Shown in pieces: positions 42,753 through 52,429 of a stretch of 64,000 nucleotides of DNA (position 1 is its first letter; each line of letters starts with the position of its first letter). The stretch covers positions 1 through 64,000 of the forward strand of contig JACOST010000017.1 in the NCBI GenBank assembly GCA_016178705.1. Reading direction: 5' to 3'. The position numbers were made by a program, and so were the translations under genes. Under the pieces are notes generated by a model that saw only the letters and a program-made list of their open reading frames with translations, ran no database searches and was not told the origin of the DNA. Source of the DNA: Deltaproteobacteria bacterium. GTDB lineage: Bacteria > Desulfobacterota > Binatia > HRBIN30 > JACQVA1.

Positions 42753-44198
42753 ATGGACAAACCGACTCGATCGCGGTGGCGTGTAGCGATGGTGATCTTC
42801 GCGGTGCTCGGCGTTGGTGTCGCCGGGTTGGCATACGTCGGCTGGTACAAGTTACTGCGCGAAGTGCCGGTGAAGTACGCGTTCCGCAGCGACGCCGAGC
42901 GTTTCATGTATGGCTCGCTGGGAGCGGAGAACGATCAAGGCATTCCGTACTGGATCTTCGTGGTGTTGCCGCGCGTGTTCCCAGAGTACTTACCCCGTGC
43001 CGGCGGTTACGCCGCGCTCGGGCTGCCGTGGCAAGAGGGTCACGCACTCCCGGTTGGCTTTCCGAAACGCATCATCGGATTTCCGCGCGTCGGCAACAAC
43101 TGCGCAGTCTGCCACACCGCGACCTATCGCACGCAGCCGGACGAGACGCCGCACTTCGTGCCCGGGGGGCCCTCGCACACTTCGAACGCGCAGGCGCTGT
43201 TGCGCTTCCTCACTCGCTGCGCCGCCGATCCACGTTTCAGCGCCAACACGCTGCTGGCCGAGATCGAGCAGAACTACCACTTGGGCTGGATCGATCGCGT
43301 GCTGTACCGCTTCGTCATCATCCCGCTGACCAAGAAGCGGCTGATCGAACGCGGCGAGAGTTTCGCCTGGATGAACCGCCCCGGCTGGCCGGATTGGGCG
43401 CCGGGTCGCGACGATCCGATGAACCTGACGAAGTATTTCATGTTGCACCTGCCGATGGACGACACCGTGGGCGCCGCTGATTTTCCCGCGATCTGGAACC
43501 TGCACGCGCGCCCCGATCAGTTGCTGAACTGGGATGGCGCGACCACCTCCGCGCGCTCGGTGATCATCGATTCGGCCCTCGGCTTAGGCGCGCCGCCGCA
43601 CGATGCGTTTCTAAAACAGATGCAGTGGCTGGAAGACTTCTTGCGCACGTTGCCGCCGCCGAAGTATCCACTGCCGATCGACCCGACGCGCGTGGCGAGC
43701 GGCAAGCCGGTGTACGATCGCTACTGCGCGGAGTGCCACGCCGAAGACGGCCCGCGCACGCGCAAGGTGATCGACATCAACGAGATCGGCACCGATCGCA
43801 ATCGCCTCGACACCTGGACGCAGGCGGCGGCCGACGGCGCCAATAACACGGTGAAGAGTTTCGGCATCGATCGCTCGCCGATGATCAAGACCAACGGCTA
43901 TATCGGCCATCCGATGGACGCCATCTGGCTGCGCGCGCCCTATCTCCACAACGGCTCGGTGCCGACGCTGCGTGCGCTGCTCGATCCACCGGCGCAACGG
44001 CCCACCGTCTTCTACCGCGGCTACGACGTGCTCGATCCGGTCGACGTTGGCTTCATCAGCACCGGCGCCGAGGCCGAGCGTGTCGGTGTCCGCTTCGATA
44101 CCCAGGTGAAGGGCAATGGCAATCAGGGGCACTTGTACGGTACACAGCTTCCGACCAACGAGAAGGATGCGTTGATCGAGTATCTCAAGACACTGTGA
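42753..44198 (+). CDS. Di-heme c-type cytochrome, paralogue
   Basis: A 481-residue paralogue of the preceding protein. It has an N-terminal TM anchor ('VAMVIFAVLGVGVAGLAYVG'), CAVCH (117-121) and CAECH (325-329). It shares 'DFPAIWNLHARPDQLLNWDG' and 'DAIWLRAPYLHNGSVPTLRA'. The two hemes are about 210 residues apart in both, so the pair arose by duplication. GGAG lies 7 bp before the ATG. It could oxidise the same or a related substrate, or pass electrons to its neighbour. Confidence 0.82.
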   Translation: MDKPTRSRWRVAMVIFAVLGVGVAGLAYVGWYKLLREVPVKYAFRSDAERFMYGSLGAENDQGIPYWIFVVLPRVFPEYLPRAGGYAALGLPWQEGHALPVGFPKRIIGFPRVGNNCAVCHTATYRTQPDETPHFVPGGPSHTSNAQALLRFLTRCAADPRFSANTLLAEIEQNYHLGWIDRVLYRFVIIPLTKKRLIERGESFAWMNRPGWPDWAPGRDDPMNLTKYFMLHLPMDDTVGAADFPAIWNLHARPDQLLNWDGATTSARSVIIDSALGLGAPPHDAFLKQMQWLEDFLRTLPPPKYPLPIDPTRVASGKPVYDRYCAECHAEDGPRTRKVIDINEIGTDRNRLDTWTQAAADGANNTVKSFGIDRSPMIKTNGYIGHPMDAIWLRAPYLHNGSVPTLRALLDPPAQRPTVFYRGYDVLDPVDVGFISTGAEAERVGVRFDTQVKGNGNQGHLYGTQLPTNEKDALIEYLKTL

Positions 44199-44222
44199 GG
44201 GACCTCAGGGGAGGAGAGGAGC

Positions 44223-46616
44223 ATGACACGTCGCTCAATCGTTTCGGTTGCGATCATGTTGTTGGTCATCGCCGCGCGTACCAGCTTCGCGGCGACGCAG
44301 TCCAGCGTGTGCGATACCACGCCGGGTCTCAGCGAGTCTGAACGCGCCGGCTGCCGGATCTGGATCTACGCCACCGCCGGTGATCAACGCTTTCACACCT
44401 ATACGTTCCAACAGCGGATCGGTGTGCTCGTCGATTGGTTCCTGGTGCTGCACAGCGCCGCGCGCGATCAGCGCTTCAAGACGTGGGGACTCATCAACGA
44501 CCCGGATTGCTGCGTGCCCGGCACGCCCAACTGTCCGGCCAAGAGCCTCGACGAAACCTACGGCTTCGATTGGTGTCCCGGTGATGAGGATCTCCTCAAG
44601 TTCGTCGGCAAGCCGGGCTACCGCGACCCGGCGTGTGACTTCAAGGATGTGCCGCTCGCGAAAGATGATCCGCACGGCCCGGCTGACCAACGCCAGAATC
44701 CCTGCGACCTCGCGTTCGGTACTTCGACTGGCGCACTCGGCTTCCGCAAGTTTCCCAATCCGCGCTTCAATCCCGCGGCGTGGACGAAGGTCAACGGCCA
44801 CCCCGGAACTTGGGAAGGATTCGACCGCAAACTCAGCACGGATCAGAGCAACCCCGACTCACGCATCAGCCGCATGGCGGACGGGTCGATCGAGCCGCCG
44901 TTCCTGGTCGGCATGGCGTGCGGCGCCTGTCACATCGCGTTCGATCCGGTCCACCCGCCGAGCGATCCGGCGCATCCGCGGTGGGCGAACATTCTGCCGG
45001 CGGTCGGGAATCAGTACCTTCACATCTCCGAAATTCTGGCGTCGGGCATGACCAAGCACGCGCTCGAATGGCAAGTCTTCGCGCACGCGCGGCCGGGCAC
45101 CGTCGACACCTCCGCCGAGCCCAACGATCAGATCGACAACGCCGGCACCATGAATGCGTTACTCGACCTGCCGCGCCGGCCGACGTTTCAGGAACAGGTG
45201 ACCAAGTGGCGCAAGGTGCAGGCGTGCCCGGCGGGCGCGAACGACGATTGTTGGTGCGAGCCCGGGCGCACCGGCAAGTGCTGGCTGCGCAGCACGCAAA
45301 CCGAAGCCGTCATGCACATTCTGAAGGACGGTGCGGACAGCATCGGCCCGCTCGAAGCGCTCCAGCGCGTCTACATCAACATCGGTTCGTGTTCCGAGCA
45401 GTGCTGGCTCAATCACCTCACCGATCTGCGGCAGCTCGATCCGGCCCAGCGCAACTTCGGTCAGACGCCGTTCGAGATTGGCCAGTGTCGACGCGATTGC
45501 CCGAACTTTCGCGCCATTGAAGACCGGCTGGCAGACATCCTCAACTTCCTGCTCTTGACTCGCGCCAACGAACTCTACGAAGCGCGCGGCCTGCCCGATG
45601 CCGGCGACCTCGTCGAGCAGCTCGACGGCGAGTTCGGCGCCGGTGCGGTGTCGCGCGGCAAGCATGTGTTTGCAGCCAACTGCGCGCGCTGCCACTCGTC
45701 ACAGCCGGAGCCGTTCGACAATCGCGACTTCCGCGAAACGGTCGCGCTCGATGGCCGCAACATTCGCAAAGACTTCCTCAGCACCGATCAGCCGCTGCTG
45801 GTCTCCGAGATCGGCACCAACCGCTGCCGCGCGCTGCACTCGAATCACATGAAGGGCCATGTGTGGGATCAGTACGCCTCCGACACCTACCATGCGCGGC
45901 CGCCCGACCCGAATCTGAAGGAGCCCGACGACGGTGGCCGCAGCTACTATCGCAACGTCTCGTTGGTGAGCGTGTGGGCGCATGCGCCGTTCATGCACAA
46001 CAACGGCATCGGACCCGAAATCTGCGGCAGCGAGGAATTGTATCGATCGCCCTATGTCGATGCGCAAGGCCAGCTGCTGGCTAACCCTCCCGCGTGTTGG
46101 CCGTACGACCCGAGCGTCGCGGGTCGCTACAAACTCTACAAAGCCTCGATGCATGAGCTGTTGTATCCGAAGCAGCGCATTCCGAAGACGATGAAGCTAG
46201 ACGCCGACATCATCGTCGATTTCGGTCCCAAGATCTTCGGCGCGCAGCACGCGGAGGGCATGGCCATCCGCATCCCGCAAGGCACCAACGTCGGGTTGAT
46301 GGGCAACTTCCAACACAAGCAGTTCGTCATCGATCTGGTGCTGGCGCTTACCAATCAGGACACACTGCGCACCAGGTTGGCGACACGCGTCGGGCCGGAC
46401 AAGGCCAGGACCTATGCCGACGACATCCATGCGATCGCGCTCGAAGTCGTCAAAGCACCGACGAAGATGATCGACATCGTCGCGGCGCGCTTGCCGATGC
46501 TCTTGGAGCTGTACTCGTCGTGTACGGATAGCGTGGAGAACGACGGCCATCGCTTCGGCGAGGATCTGCCCGACGCGGACAAGAACGCGCTGATCGCGTT
46601 CCTGGCGACGCTGTAG
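44223..46616 (+). CDS. Large exported di-heme cytochrome c-like protein
   Basis: A 797-residue protein with a cleavable signal peptide ('VAIMLLVIAARTSFAATQSS'), CGACH (233-237) and CARCH (487-491). The heme spacing is wider than in the two preceding genes because of a Cys-rich insertion between the hemes ('DDCWCEPGRTGKCW', 'CSEQCW'). It ends like its neighbours with an 'ALIAFLATL' helix; 'VSVWAHAPFMHNNGIGPEIC' matches their PYLHNGS region. GGAGAGGAG precedes the ATG. Periplasmic; substrate unknown. Confidence 0.78.
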   Translation: MTRRSIVSVAIMLLVIAARTSFAATQSSVCDTTPGLSESERAGCRIWIYATAGDQRFHTYTFQQRIGVLVDWFLVLHSAARDQRFKTWGLINDPDCCVPGTPNCPAKSLDETYGFDWCPGDEDLLKFVGKPGYRDPACDFKDVPLAKDDPHGPADQRQNPCDLAFGTSTGALGFRKFPNPRFNPAAWTKVNGHPGTWEGFDRKLSTDQSNPDSRISRMADGSIEPPFLVGMACGACHIAFDPVHPPSDPAHPRWANILPAVGNQYLHISEILASGMTKHALEWQVFAHARPGTVDTSAEPNDQIDNAGTMNALLDLPRRPTFQEQVTKWRKVQACPAGANDDCWCEPGRTGKCWLRSTQTEAVMHILKDGADSIGPLEALQRVYINIGSCSEQCWLNHLTDLRQLDPAQRNFGQTPFEIGQCRRDCPNFRAIEDRLADILNFLLLTRANELYEARGLPDAGDLVEQLDGEFGAGAVSRGKHVFAANCARCHSSQPEPFDNRDFRETVALDGRNIRKDFLSTDQPLLVSEIGTNRCRALHSNHMKGHVWDQYASDTYHARPPDPNLKEPDDGGRSYYRNVSLVSVWAHAPFMHNNGIGPEICGSEELYRSPYVDAQGQLLANPPACWPYDPSVAGRYKLYKASMHELLYPKQRIPKTMKLDADIIVDFGPKIFGAQHAEGMAIRIPQGTNVGLMGNFQHKQFVIDLVLALTNQDTLRTRLATRVGPDKARTYADDIHAIALEVVKAPTKMIDIVAARLPMLLELYSSCTDSVENDGHRFGEDLPDADKNALIAFLATL

Positions 46617-46633
46617 CCGGACAGGAGGGAGCC

Positions 46634-47530
46634 ATGCGAGTCGATTCAATCGGGCACTATCACTTGCTTGTAGTTGCGGCAGTCTGCGCGGTGTTGATGG
46701 GCTGCCATCCCGAACCCAGTCGGCCGGCGGTCAGCTTCGCGCCGTCCGGCGACGGCAAGGGCTACCATGACAAGATGGATCTCGCCAAGGTCGAGCAGAC
46801 GCAGCCGCTCAGTCGCGCCGAGCGCAACCAACTCACGCCGCAAAATCTCAAGACCCTCACCCAGGAGGAGATCGATCAGATCTACGCGCGGTTGACCGCC
46901 GGCCCGATTCCGGATGGACCGTTCGATGGCGGCGTCTACTTCGCGCAGGGTACGGGCTTGGACACCATCGCGGAACAAGTCGGTGGACTGAAGGGTGCCG
47001 TGATCGAGCTGAAAGCCGGCGCGCTGCAGCATCTGGCGGAGACGTTGTGGCAAGGCAAGGTCTTCTACCGCGATCAACGCGTGTTGCGGAACCGGATCGA
47101 GAACACCGCACTGCTCACCCCCCTGCTTGGCGGCGATCTCGGTGACCTCAAAAACATTGCGAAGATCAGCGTGAACGGGAAGGACGCCTGGTTGCTGTTT
47201 CCGGCGAAGCTGTACTGCGGGCAAAGCTTGCTCGATAGCCGACGTGAGTCGATCATCATCGATTACGCGTTTACCGACGAGGTCGAGGGCTATCGCGAAA
47301 TGCCCGACAAGCTCGCAGGGCGCAACGGCTTCCAAGTGCGCGATGAAATTCGCATGGTACGCCCGGGCTTCTACCTTGGTCGCGCCTATCTCGGCCGCGT
47401 GTTTGCGCTGAACTTCACCCTCTACAACGAGGAGCTTGCCAAGCGCGACGGCCCGGCGTTCGACGACAACAAAGCGATCGCCGAGGATTGCTGGATGGGA
47501 ACACAGGTGCCAGTGGCCACCGCAAAGTAA
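46634..47530 (+). CDS. Lipoprotein, unknown function
   Basis: 298 residues with a lipobox 'AVLMGC' (Cys near 24) after a hydrophobic signal, so it is anchored as a lipoprotein. No heme motif. 'DKMDLAKVEQTQPLSRAERN' and 'GAVIELKAGALQHLAETLWQ' show nothing I recognise. It lies 17 bp after the large cytochrome and is followed by another cytochrome, so it probably serves the same module, for instance as a scaffold or substrate-binding part. AGGAGGGAG precedes the ATG. Confidence 0.7.
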   Translation: MRVDSIGHYHLLVVAAVCAVLMGCHPEPSRPAVSFAPSGDGKGYHDKMDLAKVEQTQPLSRAERNQLTPQNLKTLTQEEIDQIYARLTAGPIPDGPFDGGVYFAQGTGLDTIAEQVGGLKGAVIELKAGALQHLAETLWQGKVFYRDQRVLRNRIENTALLTPLLGGDLGDLKNIAKISVNGKDAWLLFPAKLYCGQSLLDSRRESIIIDYAFTDEVEGYREMPDKLAGRNGFQVRDEIRMVRPGFYLGRAYLGRVFALNFTLYNEELAKRDGPAFDDNKAIAEDCWMGTQVPVATAK

Positions 47531-47574
47531 CAGGGCGCCGTCGCAGGGTGCGTGAGAAGCGAATAGCTGTGTCT

Positions 47575-47609
47575 GTCATTCTGAGCCCCTCGACTTCGCT
47601 CAGGATGAC
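47575..47609. repeat. Dispersed hairpin repeat overlapping a start codon
   Basis: GTCATTCTGAGC (47575-47586) and GCTCAGGATGAC (47598-47609) are reverse complements with one mismatch; 'CCCTCGACTTC' lies between. This is a known kind of short dispersed hairpin element. Its right arm contains the ATG (47605) used by the next cytochrome gene. Confidence 0.7.
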
Positions 47610-49782
47610 CATCACGGTGTTGGTGGGCGTTGCCCTGCTCGGGCTGCGCTCTCCCGCCAGCGCCGCCGAGCCGTCGCACTGGGCAGTCGATCCCATGCAA
47701 CCGGGCGACAACCTGCCGCCCGTCGGCCGCTCGCTGTTCGACTTTCTCGTCACCAAGCGGGACGGACCCACGATTCGTTACAACGTCCCGTTTCCGTTCA
47801 ACGCGCTGCTGGCGACGATCGATGCGCGCTTCGAACATCCGGCCGGGGGACCATCGCCCCTCAAGCGCGTGTTGATTCCGCTTGGTCGTTCGTTGCAACG
47901 GCTAGCGGCGGCGCCCGAATTCTTCGCCTTCCCGCGCGTCGTCGTCGCTGTCGACGGTGAGGGAGTGGCGCCGCCGGGGCAGTCTGGGATGTTACTGAAG
48001 GATCGCGTCTATCTCGGCTACCAAGAGAAAGGCAGCGTCGTGGAAGTCATCAGCTACAACGAGGCGGCTGCGCGTTTCGAGTTTCAAGTAGTGAAGGACT
48101 ATCGCCCCGGCGGTTCGCCGCAGGTGTTCTACGCCAATCGCACGGTGTGTACCGCCTGTCATCAGAATCAGGCGCCGATCTTCTCGCGCGCCGAGTGGCA
48201 AGAGACCAACGCGAATCCCGCCATAGCGAGTCTGTTGCACGGCGTGCGGCGTGAGTTCTACGCCGTGCCGATCGATCAAGGCGTCGACATCCCGTTGGCA
48301 ATTCAGAATGCCGCCGAGCGCGCCGACCGCTTCGCGGCGGTGCAGCGGCTGTGGCAGCAAGGTTGTGGCGAAACGGAGGACGCGGCGGTCGCGTGTCGTG
48401 CCGCAGCACTGATCGGTGCGCTGCAGTATCGTCTTAGTAGCGGCCGCGGATTCGATCGCCGCGCGCGTGCCTACCGCGAGGACTTCGCTCCGGTTGTGGC
48501 GCACCAAGTTGACACGCGTTGGCCCGGCGGTTTGCAGATTCCGAATCCGGATTTGCCCAATCGTAATCCATTGCAGGGCTTCGTTCTCGCTGACGCTGCC
48601 GACGTCGGAACAGAGATGTTGCGAGCGGCCAATGTGGCTGCGCCCTTCGACCCGCTCAATCCGCGTGCGCCGTTGGAGGGATGGAGCGCGGAGGCCAGCG
48701 ATCGTCTGATCACTGGACTAACCGAATTCCTCACCGTCGCCGATGTGCGCGCCTTGGACGAGGCGCTCGCCAGCAAAGCCCACGGTGCCGCCCGTCACCG
48801 TTACACCACGCCGTGTCTGTTCACTGCGACGTGCAAGGGTTCCGCGCTCGGCCGCATGAAGGTGCTCTGTGAGGGCGAGCGCGTGCAGATCGACGGCCGG
48901 CTCTATTTCGATGACGACGCGGTGAAGAGCGGCACGCTGACGCGCGTCACTATGCCCGAGGCGGAGGAGATCCGCGATGTCCGCGTGGCCACTGGGGCTG
49001 TCGAGCGTCGCGGCAATGAATCCATCGTCAGGCTCGACCTCGCATCAGAGGATGCTGGCCTGCACGTGCGTCGCAGCGATGGCCACGCGGTCGAGCGGAT
49101 CGAGTTGCAATGGCCGGCCACTCTGCCGAGCAGCGCTCCTGGCGAGTTCAGCTTCTTGGGTCAGGCCACCGTGGTGATCGTCGAGGATTTTGCGACGGTG
49201 CCTACCGCCGTGGCGCGGCTGGTTCAGCAGGCGCGCGCGGGCAGCTCCGACGCGTTGTCGGCACAGCCGTTTCGACGCGCCACCGTGGTGCGCTCGCTGC
49301 AAGCTGAACTCGGCATGTCGCCTCGCGCGTGGTGTTGCGAAGACGCTGCCGGGATGCCCCCCGCTCAGATGGAGACAGGCAACGACGGCGTCCCGCGCCC
49401 GCCGGATTTCGGCGCGACCGCCGAGCCCGCGCTGGCGCTGTTCTATTCGCACTGCGCGTTCTGTCACCAGGGCAGCGCTCGCCTGCCGCCGAACTTTCTA
49501 ACCGGCACCGCCGAGCAAGTGCGCGCCAAGCTGGCGCACTGCGCCGAGCGGATCTACGCGCGCTTGGACATGTGGCAGCTCCCCTCCGCGCAGCGCCCGA
49601 AGACGCCAATGCCGCCGGCGACGTTGCAAAACGGCGTCGATGCGCCGCCGCATCCCGACTACCTCGTCCTCCGCGCCTACGCGGCGCGACAGCTCGCGAG
49701 TCAGGGCGGGCACGTCCCGCGAGCGGCGGACTATCCGCTCCGCAACTACGAAGACTTGCAGCCGTGCCTGCCCGCATCGTGA
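47605..49782 (+). CDS. Exported di-heme cytochrome c-like protein
   Basis: 725 residues with a signal peptide ('ITVLVGVALLGLRSPASAAE'), CTACH (182-186, followed by 'QNQAPIFSRAEWQETNANP') and CAFCH (617-621). The middle region is beta-rich. The heme spacing (about 435) differs from its neighbours, so it is a different subfamily. The ATG at 47605 starts right at the signal peptide but lies in a repeat arm, with no Shine-Dalgarno; the longer frame (from 47488) would overlap the lipoprotein gene and includes the repeat, so I reject it. An extracytoplasmic redox partner of the block. Confidence 0.75.
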   Translation: MTITVLVGVALLGLRSPASAAEPSHWAVDPMQPGDNLPPVGRSLFDFLVTKRDGPTIRYNVPFPFNALLATIDARFEHPAGGPSPLKRVLIPLGRSLQRLAAAPEFFAFPRVVVAVDGEGVAPPGQSGMLLKDRVYLGYQEKGSVVEVISYNEAAARFEFQVVKDYRPGGSPQVFYANRTVCTACHQNQAPIFSRAEWQETNANPAIASLLHGVRREFYAVPIDQGVDIPLAIQNAAERADRFAAVQRLWQQGCGETEDAAVACRAAALIGALQYRLSSGRGFDRRARAYREDFAPVVAHQVDTRWPGGLQIPNPDLPNRNPLQGFVLADAADVGTEMLRAANVAAPFDPLNPRAPLEGWSAEASDRLITGLTEFLTVADVRALDEALASKAHGAARHRYTTPCLFTATCKGSALGRMKVLCEGERVQIDGRLYFDDDAVKSGTLTRVTMPEAEEIRDVRVATGAVERRGNESIVRLDLASEDAGLHVRRSDGHAVERIELQWPATLPSSAPGEFSFLGQATVVIVEDFATVPTAVARLVQQARAGSSDALSAQPFRRATVVRSLQAELGMSPRAWCCEDAAGMPPAQMETGNDGVPRPPDFGATAEPALALFYSHCAFCHQGSARLPPNFLTGTAEQVRAKLAHCAERIYARLDMWQLPSAQRPKTPMPPATLQNGVDAPPHPDYLVLRAYAARQLASQGGHVPRAADYPLRNYEDLQPCLPAS

Positions 49783-49830
49783 GGCGGCGTTGCTTGCATC
49801 GCGACGCTTGTTGGCGGTAGGTGCTCGCCC

Positions 49831-50730
49831 ATGACTGACGTACAGGCGTACTACACGCGACCGGGTGTGATGACCGATCCGGGACCGCTGGCGGAACGTT
49901 TTCGCGATCTGCCGGCCGGCGTTGCCTCGCTGCGTGATGTCGTGCAAGGCGTCTTGCTGCACGTACACTGGGCGCAGCGGTACGGCGTCACGCTGCCGCC
50001 CGAGCGACAGCACGAGGTGCAACTCCGATCGACGAGCGAGATGCTAGGCCGCATTGGCGAACTCGACCCCAGTCCGTTGAACACCGCGCGCCCGGTCGAT
50101 CGGCGGTTGGTGGGCAACTGCCGCCACTTCTCGACGCTGCTCTGTGCGATGCTGCGCCACCAAGGCGTACCGGCGCGTGCGCGCTGCGGCTTCGGTGCGT
50201 ACTTCCTGGCGGGCGAGTTCGCCGACCACTGGGTGTCCGAATATTGGAACCCGACACAGGCGCGCTGGGTGATGGTCGACGCGCAACTCGATGCGTTGCA
50301 GCGCCAGAGCTTGCAGCTCCCGTTCGATCCGCTCGACGTTCCCGGCGATCAGTTTCTGGTTGCCGGCAAGGCGTGGCAGCGGTGTCGCGCGGGACAGGCC
50401 GATCCGCAACGCTTCGGCATCTTCGACATGCGCGGCCTGTGGTTCATCCGCGGCAACCTGCTGCGCGATCTCGCCGCGCTCAATCGGGTCGAGCTGTTGC
50501 CGTGGGATGCGTGGGGGATGATGTCCAACGTCGACAGCGATCTCAGCGAGGACGATGCGACGTACCTCGATCGGATCGCCGCGCTGACGCAGGCAGGCGA
50601 CGGCGCTTTCACCGAATTGCGCGCGCTGTACGAAGGCGACGCGCGCTTGCGCGTGCCGCGCGTCGTTCGAAGTTTCACGCAAAGCGGAGTGTTGAGCGTC
50701 ACGCTGCCACCGGGAGTGGACGACAACTGA
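49831..50730 (+). CDS. Transglutaminase-like domain protein
   Basis: 299 residues. The papain-like triad is clear: C97 in 'GNCRHFSTLLCAMLRHQGVP', H133 in 'FADHWVSEYWN' and D150 in 'WVMVDAQLD', the order and spacing of the transglutaminase core. No signal peptide, so it is probably cytosolic. Family members are mostly cysteine proteases or peptide-bond rearranging enzymes; substrate unknown. It lies 48 bp behind the last cytochrome and converges on the LMF-like gene. Confidence 0.8.
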   Translation: MTDVQAYYTRPGVMTDPGPLAERFRDLPAGVASLRDVVQGVLLHVHWAQRYGVTLPPERQHEVQLRSTSEMLGRIGELDPSPLNTARPVDRRLVGNCRHFSTLLCAMLRHQGVPARARCGFGAYFLAGEFADHWVSEYWNPTQARWVMVDAQLDALQRQSLQLPFDPLDVPGDQFLVAGKAWQRCRAGQADPQRFGIFDMRGLWFIRGNLLRDLAALNRVELLPWDAWGMMSNVDSDLSEDDATYLDRIAALTQAGDGAFTELRALYEGDARLRVPRVVRSFTQSGVLSVTLPPGVDDN

Positions 50731-50758
50731 GCCACCTTTGTCCGGAGCATCTGACCGA

Positions 50759-52300
50759 TCAGTCAGTTGGCCACCCGTAAGACTCGATGAAGCGGCGCAG
50801 CGCGGCGTTGTCGAGCGATAGCGGAGGAAAATAGCTGCCGACGTATCGGCGTTGCCACCAGGCGCCCGACATATCGCCAGGCTTGGTGAATTCGTACTGG
50901 TAGAGCTCGGTGCGGATCACGCGCGGCGGACGATCGGGGAACGGATTGACCGCCAGCAGGCTCAACGCGTCGGCGTCGCCCTGAAGCAGTTGATAGATGA
51001 AGTGGATCAGCCAAGGATTGGCGCGCGGATCTTCCATCGCGGCAAACCAGATCTGCCAATCGATGCGGTAGTGAAAGGGCGCGACTACGCACGGCCGGCG
51101 GGTCACGTCGCCCGGTTTGCATTTGAACTCGTACGGCAGCCACTGACTCGACTCGCTCGGCGACTCGTCGCTGGTGCCTTCGAGGATGATCTCGTTGCGC
51201 TGCTTGCCGACGCTTCCAAAAGCGCCGTAGGTGTTGACGAGGTGCAGCCGATCGAACGAGCCGTTCATGATCTGACGTGAGCCGATCAGATTGCTGATCG
51301 GGCCGATGCTCAGGTACGCGACCAGTGCGACGTAGGCGAAGGTCACGACCTGCCGCGGACGCGATGAGTGCTCGCGTCCGACCTGCGCCACGCGTCGGCG
51401 CCAGCGCGCGGGCAGCAGCGCCGCCAGCGCCTGGTCGTCGAAGCAGGCGATGCACAGCGCCAACGTCAGCCAGTTGAGCCAGACCAGGTTGCCGCTGAGA
51501 ATCAGCAGCACTTGAAATGCGATGAAGAACCCGCCGCCGAGCTGACGAATGCGGCGCGGCGCGATCAGCGTCCACGGCACGAGCAACTCGACGAAGTGAT
51601 TGACGAGGACTTCGAAGCGATGCACGGCAGGCGGCAGAAAGTGGAAGTACCAGCTCAGCGGATTGGGCAGTGGCTGGGTCTCGTAGTGGTGCAGCATGCA
51701 GGTCAGATCGTGCCAACAGGGATCGCCGTGCCACTTGATGAGACCGGCGCCGAGCATGAGGCGGAACAGCATCCAGCGGATCAGCCAGATCAATGCGACC
51801 GGCGTCGCGTGTCGGTCGGCGAACGGCCGTGGATCGAGGAGCGGACAAAGAAAGATCGCCAGGAAGCCGACCTCGAGCAGCAGGATCTCCCAACCGTAGC
51901 CCCAGAAGAGCTGACCGACGTGAACGAACGACAGGTACAGAAACCAGAGCAGCGCCAGCAGCGGGACATTGGCGAAACCCAACAGCACTAAAGCGGACCC
52001 GCCGACTCCGACGTAGGCGAGCGTGGTGAGCAGGCTGTCGGAGCAATCGGCCCAGAAGATCGTCGGCAGCGCGAGAAACGCCGAGAGCCGATCCGTGCGC
52101 TCACCGATGCGGTCGAGGTAGCTCGCGGCCGGCAGCAATCCGTGCGCGCCGATCAGCGGCCGCACCTGCTGCGCGAGCGAGAGGAACGCGACGAAGTAGA
52201 TCAATCCGAGCCACCGCAGGAAGACGAAGCGCGTGAGCCAGTAGCGTCCGCGGAGATCCGACCTGTTGTTGAGCTCGCCTGCGGTGTTTGCGCGCGTCAT
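50759..52300 (-). CDS. Lipase maturation factor-like membrane protein
   Basis: 513 residues. The N-terminal half has several TM helices ('FLRWLGLIYFVAFLSLAQQV', 'LLALLWFLYLSFVHVGQLFW') with 'LLEVGFLAIFLCPLLD' and 'LLGAGLIKWHGDPCWHDLTC', signatures of the LMF1/LMF2 family. The C-terminal half has 'NTYGAFGSVGKQRNEIILEG' and 'HYRIDWQIWFAAMEDPRANP', also typical. In animals LMF1 folds lipases in the ER; the bacterial members have no proven role. Stands alone. The start ATG is unambiguous. Confidence 0.85.
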   Translation of the reverse strand: MTRANTAGELNNRSDLRGRYWLTRFVFLRWLGLIYFVAFLSLAQQVRPLIGAHGLLPAASYLDRIGERTDRLSAFLALPTIFWADCSDSLLTTLAYVGVGGSALVLLGFANVPLLALLWFLYLSFVHVGQLFWGYGWEILLLEVGFLAIFLCPLLDPRPFADRHATPVALIWLIRWMLFRLMLGAGLIKWHGDPCWHDLTCMLHHYETQPLPNPLSWYFHFLPPAVHRFEVLVNHFVELLVPWTLIAPRRIRQLGGGFFIAFQVLLILSGNLVWLNWLTLALCIACFDDQALAALLPARWRRRVAQVGREHSSRPRQVVTFAYVALVAYLSIGPISNLIGSRQIMNGSFDRLHLVNTYGAFGSVGKQRNEIILEGTSDESPSESSQWLPYEFKCKPGDVTRRPCVVAPFHYRIDWQIWFAAMEDPRANPWLIHFIYQLLQGDADALSLLAVNPFPDRPPRVIRTELYQYEFTKPGDMSGAWWQRRYVGSYFPPLSLDNAALRRFIESYGWPTD

Positions 52301-52429
52301 CAGCTCTTCGCGTTGGCATGACCGAAGAAAGCGGCCAAGGCAAGGCGCGCCGCTGCCACAGGGCGGGGCGGTCTTGACGTCGGGGGGCCATTGGCCTAGC
52401 CGTGCGAACGTGAGCAGTTGAGAGGAACC

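Noticed and set aside
49831-50730. Transglutaminase-like gene as a cytochrome maturation factor
   Set aside because: Only proximity supports this; no heme-handling motif is present.
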